Assembly (NCBI GenBank): GCA_030248065.1
Contig: JASAMV010003500.1
Location: 1-64,000 of the forward strand
Source: Rhynchonema sp. JSB1_4
Lineage: Eukaryota > Nematoda > Chromadorea > Monhysterida > Xyalidae
Direction of reading: 5' to 3'
Length of the DNA stretch: 64,000 nt
Shown in pieces: positions 32,848 to 45,691 of the stretch. Below the pieces are notes generated by a model that saw only the letters and a list, made by a program, of their open reading frames with translations, was not told the DNA's origin and did not search any database. Position 1 is the stretch's first letter, and every line of letters begins with the position of its first letter. The position numbers were made by a program, and so were the translations under genes.

Positions 32848-34594
32848 TTTAAACCCAACAACCAACAACACAAAAAAAAAAACCTTTTTTGGGTTCGCGC
32901 ACGCCCATAATGACCGACTTGCGCATGTTGTCCGATTATTGCGTTAGCTGTATTTGGTGCAAGAACTCAAAAGCACAGTTATGTACACAGTATTAGAGGA
33001 TTTTTGTTCCGATCACACTTTGCTGGTCAATCGCAGATGCTTAAATTATCGGCGAAGAAAACGGAGACCAAAAAACCCAGTTTTGGAACAAATGACTTCT
33101 CCTTCAGGATACAAGCTGTTTCCTACAAGCTTATATCCCTGATGAAACAAACTTGGTGCTTGATATTCTGAATTATTAAACGTTGCCGCGAATTGTCCTT
33201 TCCACGGAAACCCGGCTATTTTTGCTTTTTTCGCTGAGGGCAAACTTCAACCCGGCCGGAAACATCAGGAAGCAACCATCACTCCCCAAGTCGGGTAGAG
33301 TAACACGATATTCCCCTTTTTCGGTGCCTGCCCCCAATAACGAAGCGATGGGTGTGACCAGCACCTTTAACGATGGTTTTGTTATTTGGTCATAAATACC
33401 GTGGTATTTCTGGATTTTTCTTTCGCTTTGTGACAACCGGAATGCTGGTGACGGACTCTCTGCCAAAGTAATTTCAATCGGTATACCTTCAAATCTGTAA
33501 AATCGAGACATTGCATTGAATACCTCACACTTAGAACGTTATCCGACGGCAGCTATGTATGTAGAGCTCTAACTCCTAATTCACCTCTTCAATAGATAAA
33601 TTTCGCACACATTCTTTGTATGCTCAATGGAATTTAACGGCCAGCGAACCTCAATGTTCTTTTTAAATTGGTGAAATTTACATTCAAAAACCAAGATGTA
33701 CAGACTACAGCAGCATACGAATGCGATCTTGCACATATTTTTCACTTCTGTGCTTTGTGGTCACAGACGCTTTACGTTGACTTTATTTTTTGAACTTTGG
33801 AATCCATATTGCCTGGCCAAGCTAGTGGAGTGCAAGCCAGTTTGGTGCAGAGATAAATACCTAGAAATAGTCATGTATAATTTGGCGCTTGTTTTTAAGC
33901 GGAATCATGATCTTGTTGCATACGATGTGCACTGTATGAGATAGATATCTTTCAAGTTAATTGTACATTTTCTGAACACAAAAATCTTTCAACCCAAGAT
34001 ACTGTCCCGTGGCCATTTACGCGTAAAATTGTACGCATGTCTCATGTCTTTGCACATTGCAGTTCTTGTACAGTGTTGTTCTACTTCTGGTTTGAAGAGC
34101 GTTTTTTGGTATTCTTTTCACAACTGTGTGTGGTTGCTTCTCTTTCATTCGATTTGTTTCTATTCATTGTGTAAATACAGTATTACGTGTACTTTTTCAT
34201 GCTGTCCAATACTCTTTGTTGGGAAATAAATAAATATCATTGTTTGTAGTGACCAAATTTTCGTACAGTACTGCTGTACATGCGTATAATCGACACGGTA
34301 CATCAAAAGTGTTCTTAGTGCTTTTGAACGAGCGATAGGAGCAACCGGCAATCAAAAGAGCACACTAGCAAGCAATGGCACAGGGGAGAAAAAAACATAA
34401 GCATGGGATGAAAGAATTGATTGGCTTTAGGTGGACATACCACACAGTTTCACCAAAAGATTTTGCAATCCAAAAGTTTGCGAATAAAATATCACAAAGC
34501 GGGATCATACGCAATCATGTCATGCCGCGTGATCGAGCATTCCACACGATGCACATGAGCAGACGCCGGCTGTTTTCTGCGTCCCCCAACAGCA
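32848..34594. other. Intergenic between converging receptor and NAA38
   Basis: The only notable content is an intronless minus-strand frame of 111 codons at 33176-33511 (MSRFYRFEGIPIEITLAES ..., DLGSDGCFLMFPAGLKFALS). Its amino-acid use looks protein-like, but no family is recognised and no promoter is evident. It may be a small gene, a terminal exon or chance. Confidence 0.35.
33176..33511 (-). CDS. Hypothetical 111-aa open frame
   Basis: ATG to TGA without introns. Composition is balanced (hydrophobic strands, few low-complexity runs), unlike the surrounding AT-rich DNA. There is no recognised motif, no TM segment and no signal peptide. Kept as a low-confidence candidate only. Confidence 0.25.
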   Translation of the reverse strand: MSRFYRFEGIPIEITLAESPSPAFRLSQSERKIQKYHGIYDQITKPSLKVLVTPIASLLGAGTEKGEYRVTLPDLGSDGCFLMFPAGLKFALSEKSKNSRVSVERTIRGNV

Positions 34595-35235
34595 TCATTC
34601 GTTGCGCACATCAATGTTGGTGACGTGTCGTTTCGGTACCATCACCAGCCCGACATTGCGTGGTCTGTCCTCGTCAATCGACCAATACTCCTTCGAATCA
34701 CCCAACATAATATTGGCGTCACGGTCGGTGCACAGGAACGTGCCAACCTGATGAAACAGGATGCACGTGGTAATATAATATCTACATTGGTTTGTTAAAT
34801 TTAAAAAACAGCAATAGAGACAGCCAAGCCCAACATGGGACAGATGTGCGTTTATACATGTATACCAACTTCATGCGGCAAGAAAAACATTTTCCTTTTG
34901 TTTATTCGTTATAAGCACCGGTTATTCCCAAAATAACCCGAAGGACCAGCTATCGTTGCCCACCCAAATGACTCACAATAGTCCGTCCATCGACCAGCTT
35001 GACGCGCATCAGTTTCTTCAGCCACCCGCGTATGGTTTGAACACCAGGCAGTTCAGGCTCGGGAACTGAAAGTGGAATGGCAAACCCATGTTCCGAACGC
35101 AGAAATAGTTCGCAGTTTTACAATTTGGGACCCATCCGAATCGAAATCTTTCAACCAACTTTCATTAGTGGCCTCAGACGGAACAGATTCGCTGCAAGAA
35201 GTGGTGCTCTGTGATGGATCGTGATTCAACTCCAT
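34595..35235 (-). CDS. NAA38: NatC auxiliary subunit, Lsm-domain protein
   Basis: Minus-strand exons: 35235 to about 35120-35172 (ATG, acidic/Ser-rich start MELNHDPSQSTTS), 35065 (or 35057)-34977, and 34747-34595 (TGA). The Sm/Lsm fold is plain: IRGWLKKLMRVKLVDGRTI forms Sm1, and VGTFLCTDRDANIMLG followed by LVMVPKRHV forms Sm2. The FLCTDRD and GLVMVP-like pairing is characteristic of NAA38 (LSMD1) rather than spliceosomal Lsm proteins. NAA38 works with NAA30 and NAA35 in cotranslational N-terminal acetylation. The exon 1 donor is uncertain, since two donor/acceptor pairings fit. Confidence 0.85.
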
Positions 35236-35759
35236 TTCTGGAACAAATCACTGACTGTTATATACCCACCCATGCAAGAAAACAGTCAGATGTTTTTGGA
35301 AAAAGTAGTCTTTGTTCGATGGCAACGATTCTGGTAGCGAAATCAACCGCGAAAACTCAATTTCAAAATAAAATTTTATTCTGTACACGATATGTACACT
35401 GCCAAGAACCTGTGATCAGCACGGGGGGCTAAAAAGCGGACCAGCACCACAAATGGCAAAGTTGACATAAAAATGTAACATTGGAACTTTTGAGAAATGC
35501 ACATGACATGGTGAAACAACTTGATGAGTGACTCAATGGCCATATAGAGAAATACTGCATAAACTATCATACAGAAAATACAAACAAAAAGGCGGCGCTC
35601 ATTATGTACACGATGGATTTTCAATCAAACTTAATGAAAGAGGAATGGAAAGAACAGAAGTCACCAGCAGGACAGAATATGCCCAACAATTGTGTGCGAT
35701 AGTTTTGGCAAATAAGATAGGTTTAATCATCGGAAATGCAAGTTTCTGAATATCTCACT
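35236..35759. other. Interval between NAA38 start and cyclin stop
   Basis: It should hold the NAA38 promoter and the cyclin 3' UTR, as both genes are on the minus strand and the cyclin is upstream. No exon was recognised. Confidence 0.4.
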
Positions 35760-38223
35760 TTAACTAAGCATTTTATGTGCACTTTTGAGGTTGTCCACGC
35801 TGAGCCTTGAATGTGATGAAATCTCGAAGAACTGCTTGCGCGAGTATTTTCGGTAGACAGTCTGCAAAATAAAAAATAGAAACTATGAACAGATTGACAG
35901 AATCACAAAGTTCAACAAAATAGAAGCTCACCATATGCGAAGCCTTGTTGTCGCGAACTTTTAGCAAATTCTTGATCACCAATCTACAAGTGGATGACAG
36001 CTGTTGATGGTCGTATGCAGAATGCGCGGCAACGTTGTACGGCTGCAATGTGAGTGAACGGTTGGCACTATTCGAACGATTTGCGCATAAAATAATGTTG
36101 CAAATAGAAATCACCCGGATGATTCCGTGAAACACGACCAATGAGAGATAAAACGTAACACCGTGACATAACTGAGGGTCACAGTCCGAAACAGAAATAA
36201 TTGTACGTAACAATAGCAGCCAAACACTTACCCAATAGATAAATGATTTAGTCAAACAGCACGCAAGCAACAGGGCCGCAGCCGCCTGCTCAGATGGCAA
36301 TATTGACGAACATTTGTAATCGGTCAACATCAAATCGATGAAGTACTTGGCCATTTGATGCACTTCCACGTCCACCTAAAGCATCAGCTCATGTTTGCAT
36401 CACTTTTTACTTGAAACGGTACCCTTGATCGTTAACTCTATAGGTTTGACTCCACACACCACAAAGTGCCATGAATGAACCGTACCTGTGCCGCTTTGCT
36501 GTACCGCCGCAAGAAATGTATGGCGAGCGGTCGGCCGATCTTGAAATCCAATCCGATCAATATCTCCCGTTCCGTTGTGAGCAGCTGTTCACGTGTGCAC
36601 CTGTGCCAGGTATAGGTACGTTAGTTAGTTAGTTTATAGCGTCGACACCCACTCAATAATACATAAATAAGAAGGGTATAGGTACGTGCAATTTCAGATA
36701 ATTACGGATAACTGGAGGTTTTGAGATGTTAGGAATCATGATCGAATCAAAATACTGAACCATCAAAACCTTACTGTGGATTAGCCGAAAAATTTTGTTG
36801 CCAAACTAACCAGCCATCAGCGATCTTGAGGAAATCAGCCAGATCCGGAGCGTAGACCTCTTCGAATTTGCAAGCCACAAACATACAGCCAAGCGCGGTC
36901 AGTTGGAGATCGTTTTTGGAGATGGTGGGATTGCGCTGCAAGACATTCAAAATCCAGTTGAAGTCACAACAAAGCACACATATACCTGTGAGAGAGCTCT
37001 GAATAAATCGGCTATCAATATCTATTGAAAAGAAGGACATGGTTCTGAAACGTGATAAAACAGTAGTTCGCAGGCCGCACTGCCGCTTCTCTCTGCGCGA
37101 ATGTCAGCGACAAATACTCATAAATGCTTGAAATTCTTCTAACCACCTAATATAACAACGTATTGAACCAACCATACCAGAATGCATCATTTTCTATTCT
37201 GTCAACACATACAGTATGTAGCTATACCTGCACATATTGATCGAAGCACAGCACAGCCAGATGCAGTGTTTCCTGCAACAAATGGTAGTGCACTTGCAGC
37301 AGCACCATCCAATCAATGACTGATGTTCGCATACGGGATGTGATCGATGTGTGATGGCACAGGTAATCGGGCGGGATGCGGCTGAGGGTCTGAAGATAGG
37401 GGGCGTGCGTACACATGCAAGGCAAATTATGGATACGAGTGCACAAGGTGACAATTCGTGTGACTTGCAGCAGTCGCTAAGTACTCACGCTCATTTATGA
37501 CTGCACTCAGCTATCACTTCCACTCGATGAAGCTGACATAAATGGATCTCAACTGAGATAGAGTTCCCTGGCATATAATCAGACAGGCAAAATCGGTCGC
37601 AACGCGAAGCTGGGAGATACAGTGGGTCACTATGCGGAGCTCTAAAAGGTCTGCGTTTCCAAGTGAGTTGGAACACGTTCAAATATTGCGACTAATACGT
37701 ACCTCACGATGTTTCATGTACTTGACAATATCCAACGCGTATTCAGGTGCCAACAACACTTCACCCTTGTCCACCGAGTCAATGTCAGGCAATGCACGTT
37801 TATCGGTTCGGGCCAGGTCACCACTGCCCCCGATCCCAGAGTCGATTCGCGATTTGGCCATTTTAGGACTTTTTTGCAGCTTTTCTTCATTGTTTCGTTG
37901 TTGTTTTGAGCAACCACCACTTCTCTGAAAAAATAGAAGCATGCAAATGGGTGATCCTTCTTATGGTTACATGATCCGGTGCACTCTATGGCCGTCATGA
38001 AGAAGATTCTACGTGAAGGCCGCTTGTCAAGATGACAAATTCCAGCAACATTCCGCTTCACCTGTTCAGCCCTTTTGTCCTGTTTCGTGCGAAACACATT
38101 GCCAATATCGTGACCGAACGTGCGACCCACATGTGATTCCGTCGATGTACGATTGCCAAAAAATAACGCTTTTGTTCTGCCTCGTGTCTCGGCCGCATTT
38201 TCATCTTGACGCGGTTGGTGCAC
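35760..38223 (-). CDS. Mitotic (B-type) cyclin, start exon not resolved
   Basis: Eight exons join in frame to about 380 codons: 38223-38062, 37924-37703, 37389-37228, 36935-36811, 36600-36486, 36375-36232, 36042-35932 and 35861-35760 (TAA). Cyclin box: PEYALDIVKYMKHRE, then SRMRTSVIDWMVLLQ (the MRxxLxDW signature), LLQETLHLAVLCFDQYVQ, MFVACKFEEVYAPDL and FLRRYSK. The C-terminal fold follows: ILPSEQAAAALLLACC and VYRKYSRKQFFEIS. It binds and activates a CDK in mitosis. The HLLQETL style favours cyclin B or B3 over A. The first exon begins at an acceptor. An ATG exon at 38548-38483 (MSIADRFAVKLNKDG) may be the start, but its phase does not match directly, so an exon may be missing. I see no RxxL destruction box in the visible part. 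Confidence 0.88.
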
Positions 38224-39334
38224 CTGATTGGAAAAATGTCAGTGGAAAACCCGGAGAATGTTAAAGCCAGCTAGCTGCCTTACACGAAATAGCATCCCCT
38301 TTTTTGTTCTCAGACCGTTTCGAACTACCCTGATCACGGCGTATGTATAAAAAAGCAAATATGGGTGAATCATGAATGATGGTGGATCCTGTTTGAAAAA
38401 TCTCTTGCAAGCGCACGTTGAACGAAAACTTCATGATCACAGCAAAAATACCCAAAAAAACACCCGAGCCAAACTTACCAAAAAATGATTTCGCGTCCTT
38501 GTGGCCATCTTTGTTTAACTTGACGGCGAAGCGGTCTGCAATCGACAACTTTTATTATCAAAGGTTTTCGCAACAAATCAACACAACTTCTGAAGCACGA
38601 AAATCACAACATTTTAACCCAAAACCCACCAGAGAAAACGACGCGCATTTGAATTTGCCTGAATCACGGCGAGGCTTCTGTTGCTTGGTTGCGTGCAGCA
38701 GGGCACTGGCTGTGCGTGTGTGTGACCGTGACCCAGTTATGGTGACCAGACGTGTACGTATTTTGGGCTGCTGATGGAAAAATGTTCCGCAAAAAAACTA
38801 ATCTAATCATACAGATGCAACAAAAAGTGCATGAAAAATAAGTTCAGCGACTGCCGAAATCGTGACAAGGAACGCGGAACACAAAATGGCACGAAGTAAC
38901 CTTCATCGAAATTGTTCAATCACCTGACAAACAAGCACAATCAACGAGAAAAACAACAGACAAATGAAAAACCTGACGTCACAAACAATCCGTACGTGAT
39001 ATATGATGATAAGGTAAAATCGTAACAACATTCGGCAATAAAAGCAGCTGCACCAAAACAACGTATTAATGACAATTCGATACGTGTGTATCACCGGATA
39101 GCACAAACACATCGCGAATTCAGATTACAACAGATAACCGTGAAATATTGCGAATTGCGGGAAACACGGCGACAATGTGACAAAGTAAACACCAAAAACT
39201 GTTCATAACATATGTACACCTATAGGTGATACTGACAGAACACAAAAGAAAATGCGAATACAGTAACGCAAAGGTATAGAATTTACCACAGGAACCAAAC
39301 ATCAGTTAGAGTTATGCAATCAATTTACCATCCA
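38224..39334. other. Cyclin upstream region
   Basis: It contains a candidate 5' coding exon at 38548-38483 with a strong donor (G|GTAAGT). The rest, about 38550-39334, is AT-rich with no recognised exon, and lies between the cyclin start and the UBA2 stop codon. Confidence 0.35.
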
Positions 39335-42300
39335 TCAAATCAACATAATTTCCCCGTCATCCAAGTTATCGGCAGCTTTGCGTTTTGCACCAGGTTCATC
39401 CATATCTGCTTCCAACTTTCGTTTCTTGGTCATCGGTTCAGCCTCTTTAGGGGCTAAAAGTGTCCAATAAACGTCACGGGATTGTTGGAAACGAGCACAA
39501 AACAGTTGGTTACCTTCTTCCTTCTTCGTCGCATCCTCAGCGAACTCAGCCAGGTTTTCAGTGACAATCTCGAATTCAGCGTTGTCCTCCAACGGAGTGT
39601 CGCTGAAATTGGGCTCAACGTCTATATTTTGGTAGAATGTGTCAGCTTGTTTTTTATCAAGAAAATAGTGCAACATGGGCTGAAACAACCTGCTCCCAGC
39701 CAAGTCATGAGCGTGTGAAACATTACCCAAACTCAATAAAAAACAAAGACGATACGCCTCGTTTGTTTCACCTGTGCATGATCACCAAATCAAACTCCAT
39801 TTTCAGCTCGAAATCGTCGCACAACAATCGCGTACCGTCGGTGATCTTCAGATCGGAGAGTGTTTTCATGGCCAATCCTGAAAGAATATAAGAACAAAAT
39901 TGTACGTCGTGATACTGGTCAATGGCGATTGACAGCGATACGTTGGAGCCTTTTGAACGATGACAATGCAGCAACAGCCTGCCAGGACTGAAGCAGGTGA
40001 TTGGTCCGGTTTTGCCTTGGTCACTTGAACTTTTGTTTGGGCCAATATTTCGACATTTACTCACAGCACCAAATTTCGACGCGCTTAAAAGTTCATTGAT
40101 CAGCTAACAGTGAACAATAATGTAACAGCAGTGAGTTTTGCCCGTTTCGGCCTATTTTCACTGACAGGCGAGGTGCCAGGCCTAGTCGGTGCGAACACCT
40201 CTGGCCAATTGATCTCCAAAAAGGGCCTAGAGCAGATCTTATTGCTCAAGTAAAACATCACTGCTGCGCACAAAAGTGCAAGCCAGTGAGAGAGGCCAAC
40301 GGACAAGTAAACCACAAGTTAGCCACACTCCACTGGTACACTACCAAAATACGAACAACTTTCGATTGAAATTAGTGTCATCACGAAGCCTTAGAGTCAC
40401 GTAACCGATCACCAGGTTGACACCTCCCATAATAATAGTCTAACCGTCAGTTTCGCCCGGTTCACTCGATATGATGATGGTGCCGGTGTTGTCGTGGATG
40501 CTGACGTCGGGCGCGACCATGTTCAGCGTCTTCTTGAGCAGCTGAATGACAAATACCAACTTTATACACTATTCAGATGTGGTGAAAGAAAATTAATCAT
40601 TACCTTTTCTTCGAAGCAGTGAATGGTTATCGTTGCACAATTGAGTCGAACGTGAACCTGCAAAAGGAATCGTATCGACGACTATGGCTGAATCACCACA
40701 ATGTATCAATAGCTGTCCAATTCGTACATTGTGAATCCTGGACGCAAGAGGCAGGATAACATCATGACACTTCAGCTTTTCTTCGAGCAGGAAAATGCGT
40801 TCACATTCTCATAAAGCAATTTTCAGCTGATCAGCAATATTTTTTCGTTATTACACGCACGACAAACCGATGAAAATCAATGAATGGTCAACCTCAGCTC
40901 TCTCAGCGCACGCAAAACAATTTGGATTCGATTTTTCGGGTATTTGGTCGACGAGGATTTTGCCGCGTGGATTCGGTTGACGCGTTATGAACACCTGTGT
41001 TGTTGTGAGGAGGTCATGAAATTGTATTCTTGTCAGCCACAACTTTTTCAAAAAGTTTACAGGTGCACTTGCACCCACACTTGGTGAAATTTACACCCAG
41101 TACCAGATACAACATGCTTGTTTGACACAACAAGTAAAAGATCTAGGTGGCAGTCTTTTAGTTACACCATAGCTACCAATTTATGCCCCAATTTATGGGT
41201 GGCGGTCGGCCCAATTTGCGGTTGAAAAGGGCCAGCAAAGTCAATGACACCGACCGATTTGCACTTGTCATGTGCGCCATGCACCAACTTGAGTGCCTCG
41301 ATCACCATCATGCCTGCCACCATTGCGTTCGTGGTTGCTATCGCTGGCACAATGTTGCCGGCCATTGCTGCACAATGAAACATTCGTGTTGACAGTGGCT
41401 ATTTGTGGTTAAATTGGAAGGTGTTTGTGGGTCAGGTGACCATCTGGTGCATTTACATTGACGATGACCTGTGCACCATCCGTTGTGCCGGCGAAACGGT
41501 AACCAAATACACGTTACGCATTCGTATCTAGCCGTGATCACTCACATTTAATGTCGAATCGCGATTTCATAGGGATGCCGAAAACATGGGAGCGCAGATT
41601 GGCAACGGCGGCCACAAAGTCCATGGTGACGTCGTCGTCCTGTGGGAGATGCAATAACACAAAAACAACATGGATTCTTTTTTGTCGTTCCATGTCTTAA
41701 TCAAAAACATAAGAAACATCCTGTCTGTCCAGTCCAAAAACCTGTCTGTCCATAAAAATGCTCCAACAACCCCACAAATATTTCAGACGAGTTGATGCTT
41801 TCCGTCCGACCAGTACCAAGCAACAATACTTGTTTACCAACAAAATGTTAAATTATAATCACGGATAAAACTAAAACAAAACGCTAACCTTATCCCAAAT
41901 GAGTGGTTTATCCGGCTGTTCATTGACTCTGACCCGCAGCTGCTGGACTGAACAGTCGAACACCTGCTTGCACTTGAGTGGCGTCCACATCGACTGGTCA
42001 CGAATGGTGCTGTCGGACGGAGGGGCACTTGACGTGGCGTCTGTGCAAAACACGAAGCATACGGACAAAAATAGTGATAAAAATGAATAAATCATAAAAA
42101 ACAACTTTGGTCGGACATATTCTCCCAATCCAGCGGTGTCGGGGCCCGTCGTTTCTTCCACAATGTTTTCATCGTCAGCAAATACTCAATGTCGGCGCTG
42201 AATAACTGGAACCCGCAAGGCTTTGTTGAAATGTTGATCGAAACATGAGCCGAAACAAGGCCAACTTGTAACTTTGCTTCTATCAACTATCACTAATTTA

Positions 42301-44700
42301 CGTGCATGGTTTTATGCGTCACTGAGAGCAATAAACCAACCAACCAAACAAGGCCAACCTTCTCAAACAGAGTTTTAGCATCGTAGTCATTGTCAACCGC
42401 CCATTTCCTGGTCGATACCCGTTCCGTTTCTGTATCTGTCGTAGCCGCGGCAGGTACACCATTTTGAACTGATCCGTTTTGTGCGGCTGAACACATGACA
42501 TTCACTTCGAACTATCGTCAACCGCATTTCAATCAATTCACAAAGATCACAACGTGCACCGACCTGCTCCATTTTGAGCATTCTCTGCTTGTAATTCAGG
42601 ATCGGCCATATCCGGTGCGACATCCTCGTCAATGTCTGGTTCGCCGAACAGTTGACTGAAATCGGCACCCTCGTATTTTCATACGTCACGAACGATTCAA
42701 ATGTGCATAAAAATCAATTCAAGACCATACTTGAACAAATGTTTCGCCCACACAACACAGTGGATAGGTTCGGATGGGGTGTTTCGGATCGTACAACCGG
42801 GGTATGTGCGCTGGGTCGGCTTGGGTGTGCACTCGTAACACTCGGTCATGCCCTGAACAGATGGGAAGGGAAGGTGCGAAACGAGGTACGCACTTGGAGA
42901 GGAATAATAAATGTTGAATGCAGGCATGAACCTTGGAAATCACAGACACTTGTCCCAGATAGCCAGCTGACCCGCTTTCAACCAACGGCACACCGGCAGC
43001 AAGACATAAACGGTTCATGTGCACCCGTGCAGCTGCAACGATTACGCCATCATGATGCGATGTGTGATAATCTTTTATAAAATCGCCGCAAAATAAAAAA
43101 ATATCATGATAAACTAGACCTCGATTGTCCAACGCGTTCAAAACCAAATCGAACTGCTTTAGAAAGTTCACGTTGTAATCACGGCTGGAACGGAAAGAAA
43201 AAGCAAGGTCACCATACGCCTTGTTACTTTACTCGTTCATCTACTTTCAAAATCTCCATCCTTGGCAAGTCTGCGAACCAAGCACAACACAAACATACTT
43301 GAACACACTGTCGTGGTAATAGATGACTTGGGCATTAGGACAGAAGGACATGACAGCTTCAGCAGCGACTTTGGCTTTCGCCATGCCAACATGCTGACGT
43401 TGGAAAAGGAATTGGCGATTCAGGTTGCTCACGTCGATCGTATCGAGGTCAATCTACAAACACGATTGATACAGTCGACTGCCTAAGCGAAACCTCTCGA
43501 ACCTCGATATAGCGAGTCTCAATATTGTTGTAAACCGGATTTGGTCTGTAGCCTAGCGTTAAAGCGGGAAACCGTATATCTCATGCTTGCTTTTTTACTA
43601 CGCAGTTAGACTGTTTATGTCCAACGGTCACAAAAACAACGATCAAACGAGATAAACCACGTTAAAACTGTCAGAATTTATCTTTGAAAAGTTGCTTTCA
43701 GGAACAAACGCGAGCTTGTGCCGACTTACGCTCACCCTTTTGATCATGAAAGGCAGTGAGACTGAGACAAGAACCAGCTCGCTGACAGATGAAACCTTTG
43801 TGAAACATTTCACACGTGGCTGTTGGTTGACGAGCTGGTTGGATACCCTACTAAATGGTCTGCCGTTGCCTGATCAAAAGGGGGAGCGTAAGTCGGCACA
43901 AGCTCGAGTTTGTTCCCGAAGGCAAATTTTTAAACATTAATTCTCACAATTCAAACGCATTTCATTTTGTTTGAACGATGTTTTTGTGATCACTCATCGT
44001 ATATAGTCACATTTTATTGCGAAAGGCCGGATTCTGAGAGCATGCGATATCCGGTTGCCCGGTTTAACGTTCTAATTACCGCTCTGTCTGGTGAATGTTC
44101 AATGGGAGTGAACACACGGGCACGAGCAATTCACGATACACAGAAGAACCAGTGTAGTTCCTGGGGGGAGGGGGTCCCCCCTGAGGTACACTAACCGCCG
44201 CGACCAAGGTACACCAGTACACTAACCGCCACGCCAGGTACACTAACCGCCTCAATTTTTGCCTAAAATCGGCATTTTTAGGCCTAAAATGGGCAGGTCA
44301 ATGATGTCCCAAGTCGCCAAAATACCTTTTTATGGAGAATTTTTTCCAAAAAGGGCCAAAAATCGGTCAAATTTTCTACCTCAAAAAGTGACTTTTCCTG
44401 AATTTGGGTCTTCCCCCCCCCTTCCCCCCCAGGGAGGTACACTAACCGCCGCACGGAAAAAAGGGGTAGGTACACAAACCGCCGCGCCGGACCAGGAACT
44501 ACACTGAGAAGAACTGTACATCAAAATTTTCAATTTTGTTGAAACCTCACCACATGGATGTCCGTAAAACCGGTCAGAACGAGATTCTTCAACAATTCAC
44601 AGCCAATGCCGCCAGCGCCAACAACAAATAACTTTTTCGTCGCAACGAATTCACGCAGATTTTGCGTGTGTGGCTCGAAATACGTAGTCGATGACGCCAT
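39335..44700 (-). CDS. UBA2: SUMO-activating enzyme subunit 2
   Basis: UBA2 (SAE2) is the catalytic half of the SUMO E1 and works with SAE1. It is a minus-strand gene with about 14-15 exons. Exon 1 (44700-44551) starts [12 protein letters not shown] and carries the ATP-binding [18 protein letters not shown]. Exon 2 (43453-43300) has [18 protein letters not shown]. Then come NALDNR (43184-43120), [10 protein letters not shown] (~42960), the active-site Cys in [20 protein letters not shown] (~42760-42850), [12 protein letters not shown] (~42150-42190), [18 protein letters not shown] (~41300-41370), [10 protein letters not shown] with NPNCFAC (~40880-40975) and the ubiquitin-fold domain ([14 protein letters not shown], ~40450-40540). 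The tail has KKRKLE and PGAKRKA, a likely nuclear signal, and ends GEIMLI. All catalytic elements are present. Intro 1 holds a hAT-like element. Confidence 0.93.
44150..44506. mobile_element. hAT-like element, 357 bp, TSD AGAAGAAC, in UBA2 intron 1
   Basis: The termini are CAGTGTAGTTCCTGG and CCAGGAACTACACTG, a perfect 15-bp inverted repeat. They are flanked by identical AGAAGAAC at 44142-44149 and 44507-44514. Inside are about five copies of a GGTACACTAACCGCC-like motif near both ends and a CCTAAAATCGGCATTTTTAG palindrome. No coding frame is present. Confidence 0.88.
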
Positions 44701-45691
44701 ACTTCGCTAACGTGAATGAGGCTGAAAAAAGTCGTGGGATTGTCAAGAGATTTGTAAAAACCACAAGGACCAGTATCGGCCGGGTGGTAGGAAAAAAACG
44801 AAAAAAACCGTTTTTTTGGTGAAACATATTTTTCCGTAAAAATTGCACGACGGATTTTGAACTTTTCTGAAAAAGTGTCAAAATTATGGGAAACAACATA
44901 GTTTTAATGCGGAACATACTTTTTCAAGTGTTTTCCAGCCCTTTTACAGCTTTTATTCGTACTTTCTAAACAGGATTCCTTTTCATACCCCATTTTTAGC
45001 GTATAATATGCCAATATACACCATTTTGACCGGTGCCCAAATTTGGCTCGGAAAAATATCGAAAAAAACGTTTTTTAGTAAATACATTTTTCCGGAAAAA
45101 TTGCAACTATACTTTGGAAATAATCCGATACCCGATAGTAAACATGCCGACATCCGATACTTTTTGGGTGCCGCCGACACCACGATACCTCAGGATCCTA
45201 CACACCACAGGTACAAGTTATATCAGAATCATAATCAGATAATGCACGTCTTCTTAATTGTGCACCGTTGTCAACAACGGAAATGAAAATATCAGACGAA
45301 TGACGTTTTTCAAACACATTTATTTATTCTGTTGGAGACATTATGCACAGCAGAATTAAAATGCAAGGATCAGTAAAGCTGATTTCGAAACTGAACTGAC
45401 TAGTAACAATGAATGACCGTTACGCAATAAAGCTATTCGAAACTATTTTTTGCATCACTATGTGGGTCACCACACCAAAAGCCTGGAACCATAACGATCA
45501 CAGATTTGGAAACCGGACTGTTTCTTCACCATTTCCAAAGTTAAAGTCACGTCCAAAACAATTGCTTAAGTGCCGGTACTTAACTAGAAAACAATGCCGT
45601 TTAAAACACGGCTCGTATCCAGGCGTGTATTACAGCGACCCGACCTGGGCCAAATTACATTTGGTTCATTTTTGCGTGGCGGGAGCGGAAG
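44701..45691. other. Interval between UBA2 and SOD, with a duplicated segment
   Basis: Two diverged direct copies of a ~75-bp unit occur near 44772-44850 and 45027-45112; both contain AACGTTTTTT- or ACCGTTTTTT-like runs and then ACATxTTTTTCCGxAAAAATTGCA. Otherwise it is AT-rich, with no exon recognised. It should hold the UBA2 promoter. Confidence 0.45.

Noticed and set aside
35376..35749. Open frames between NAA38 and the cyclin
   Set aside because: No conserved motif and composition like the AT-rich flanks. The interval is explained as NAA38 promoter and cyclin 3' UTR.
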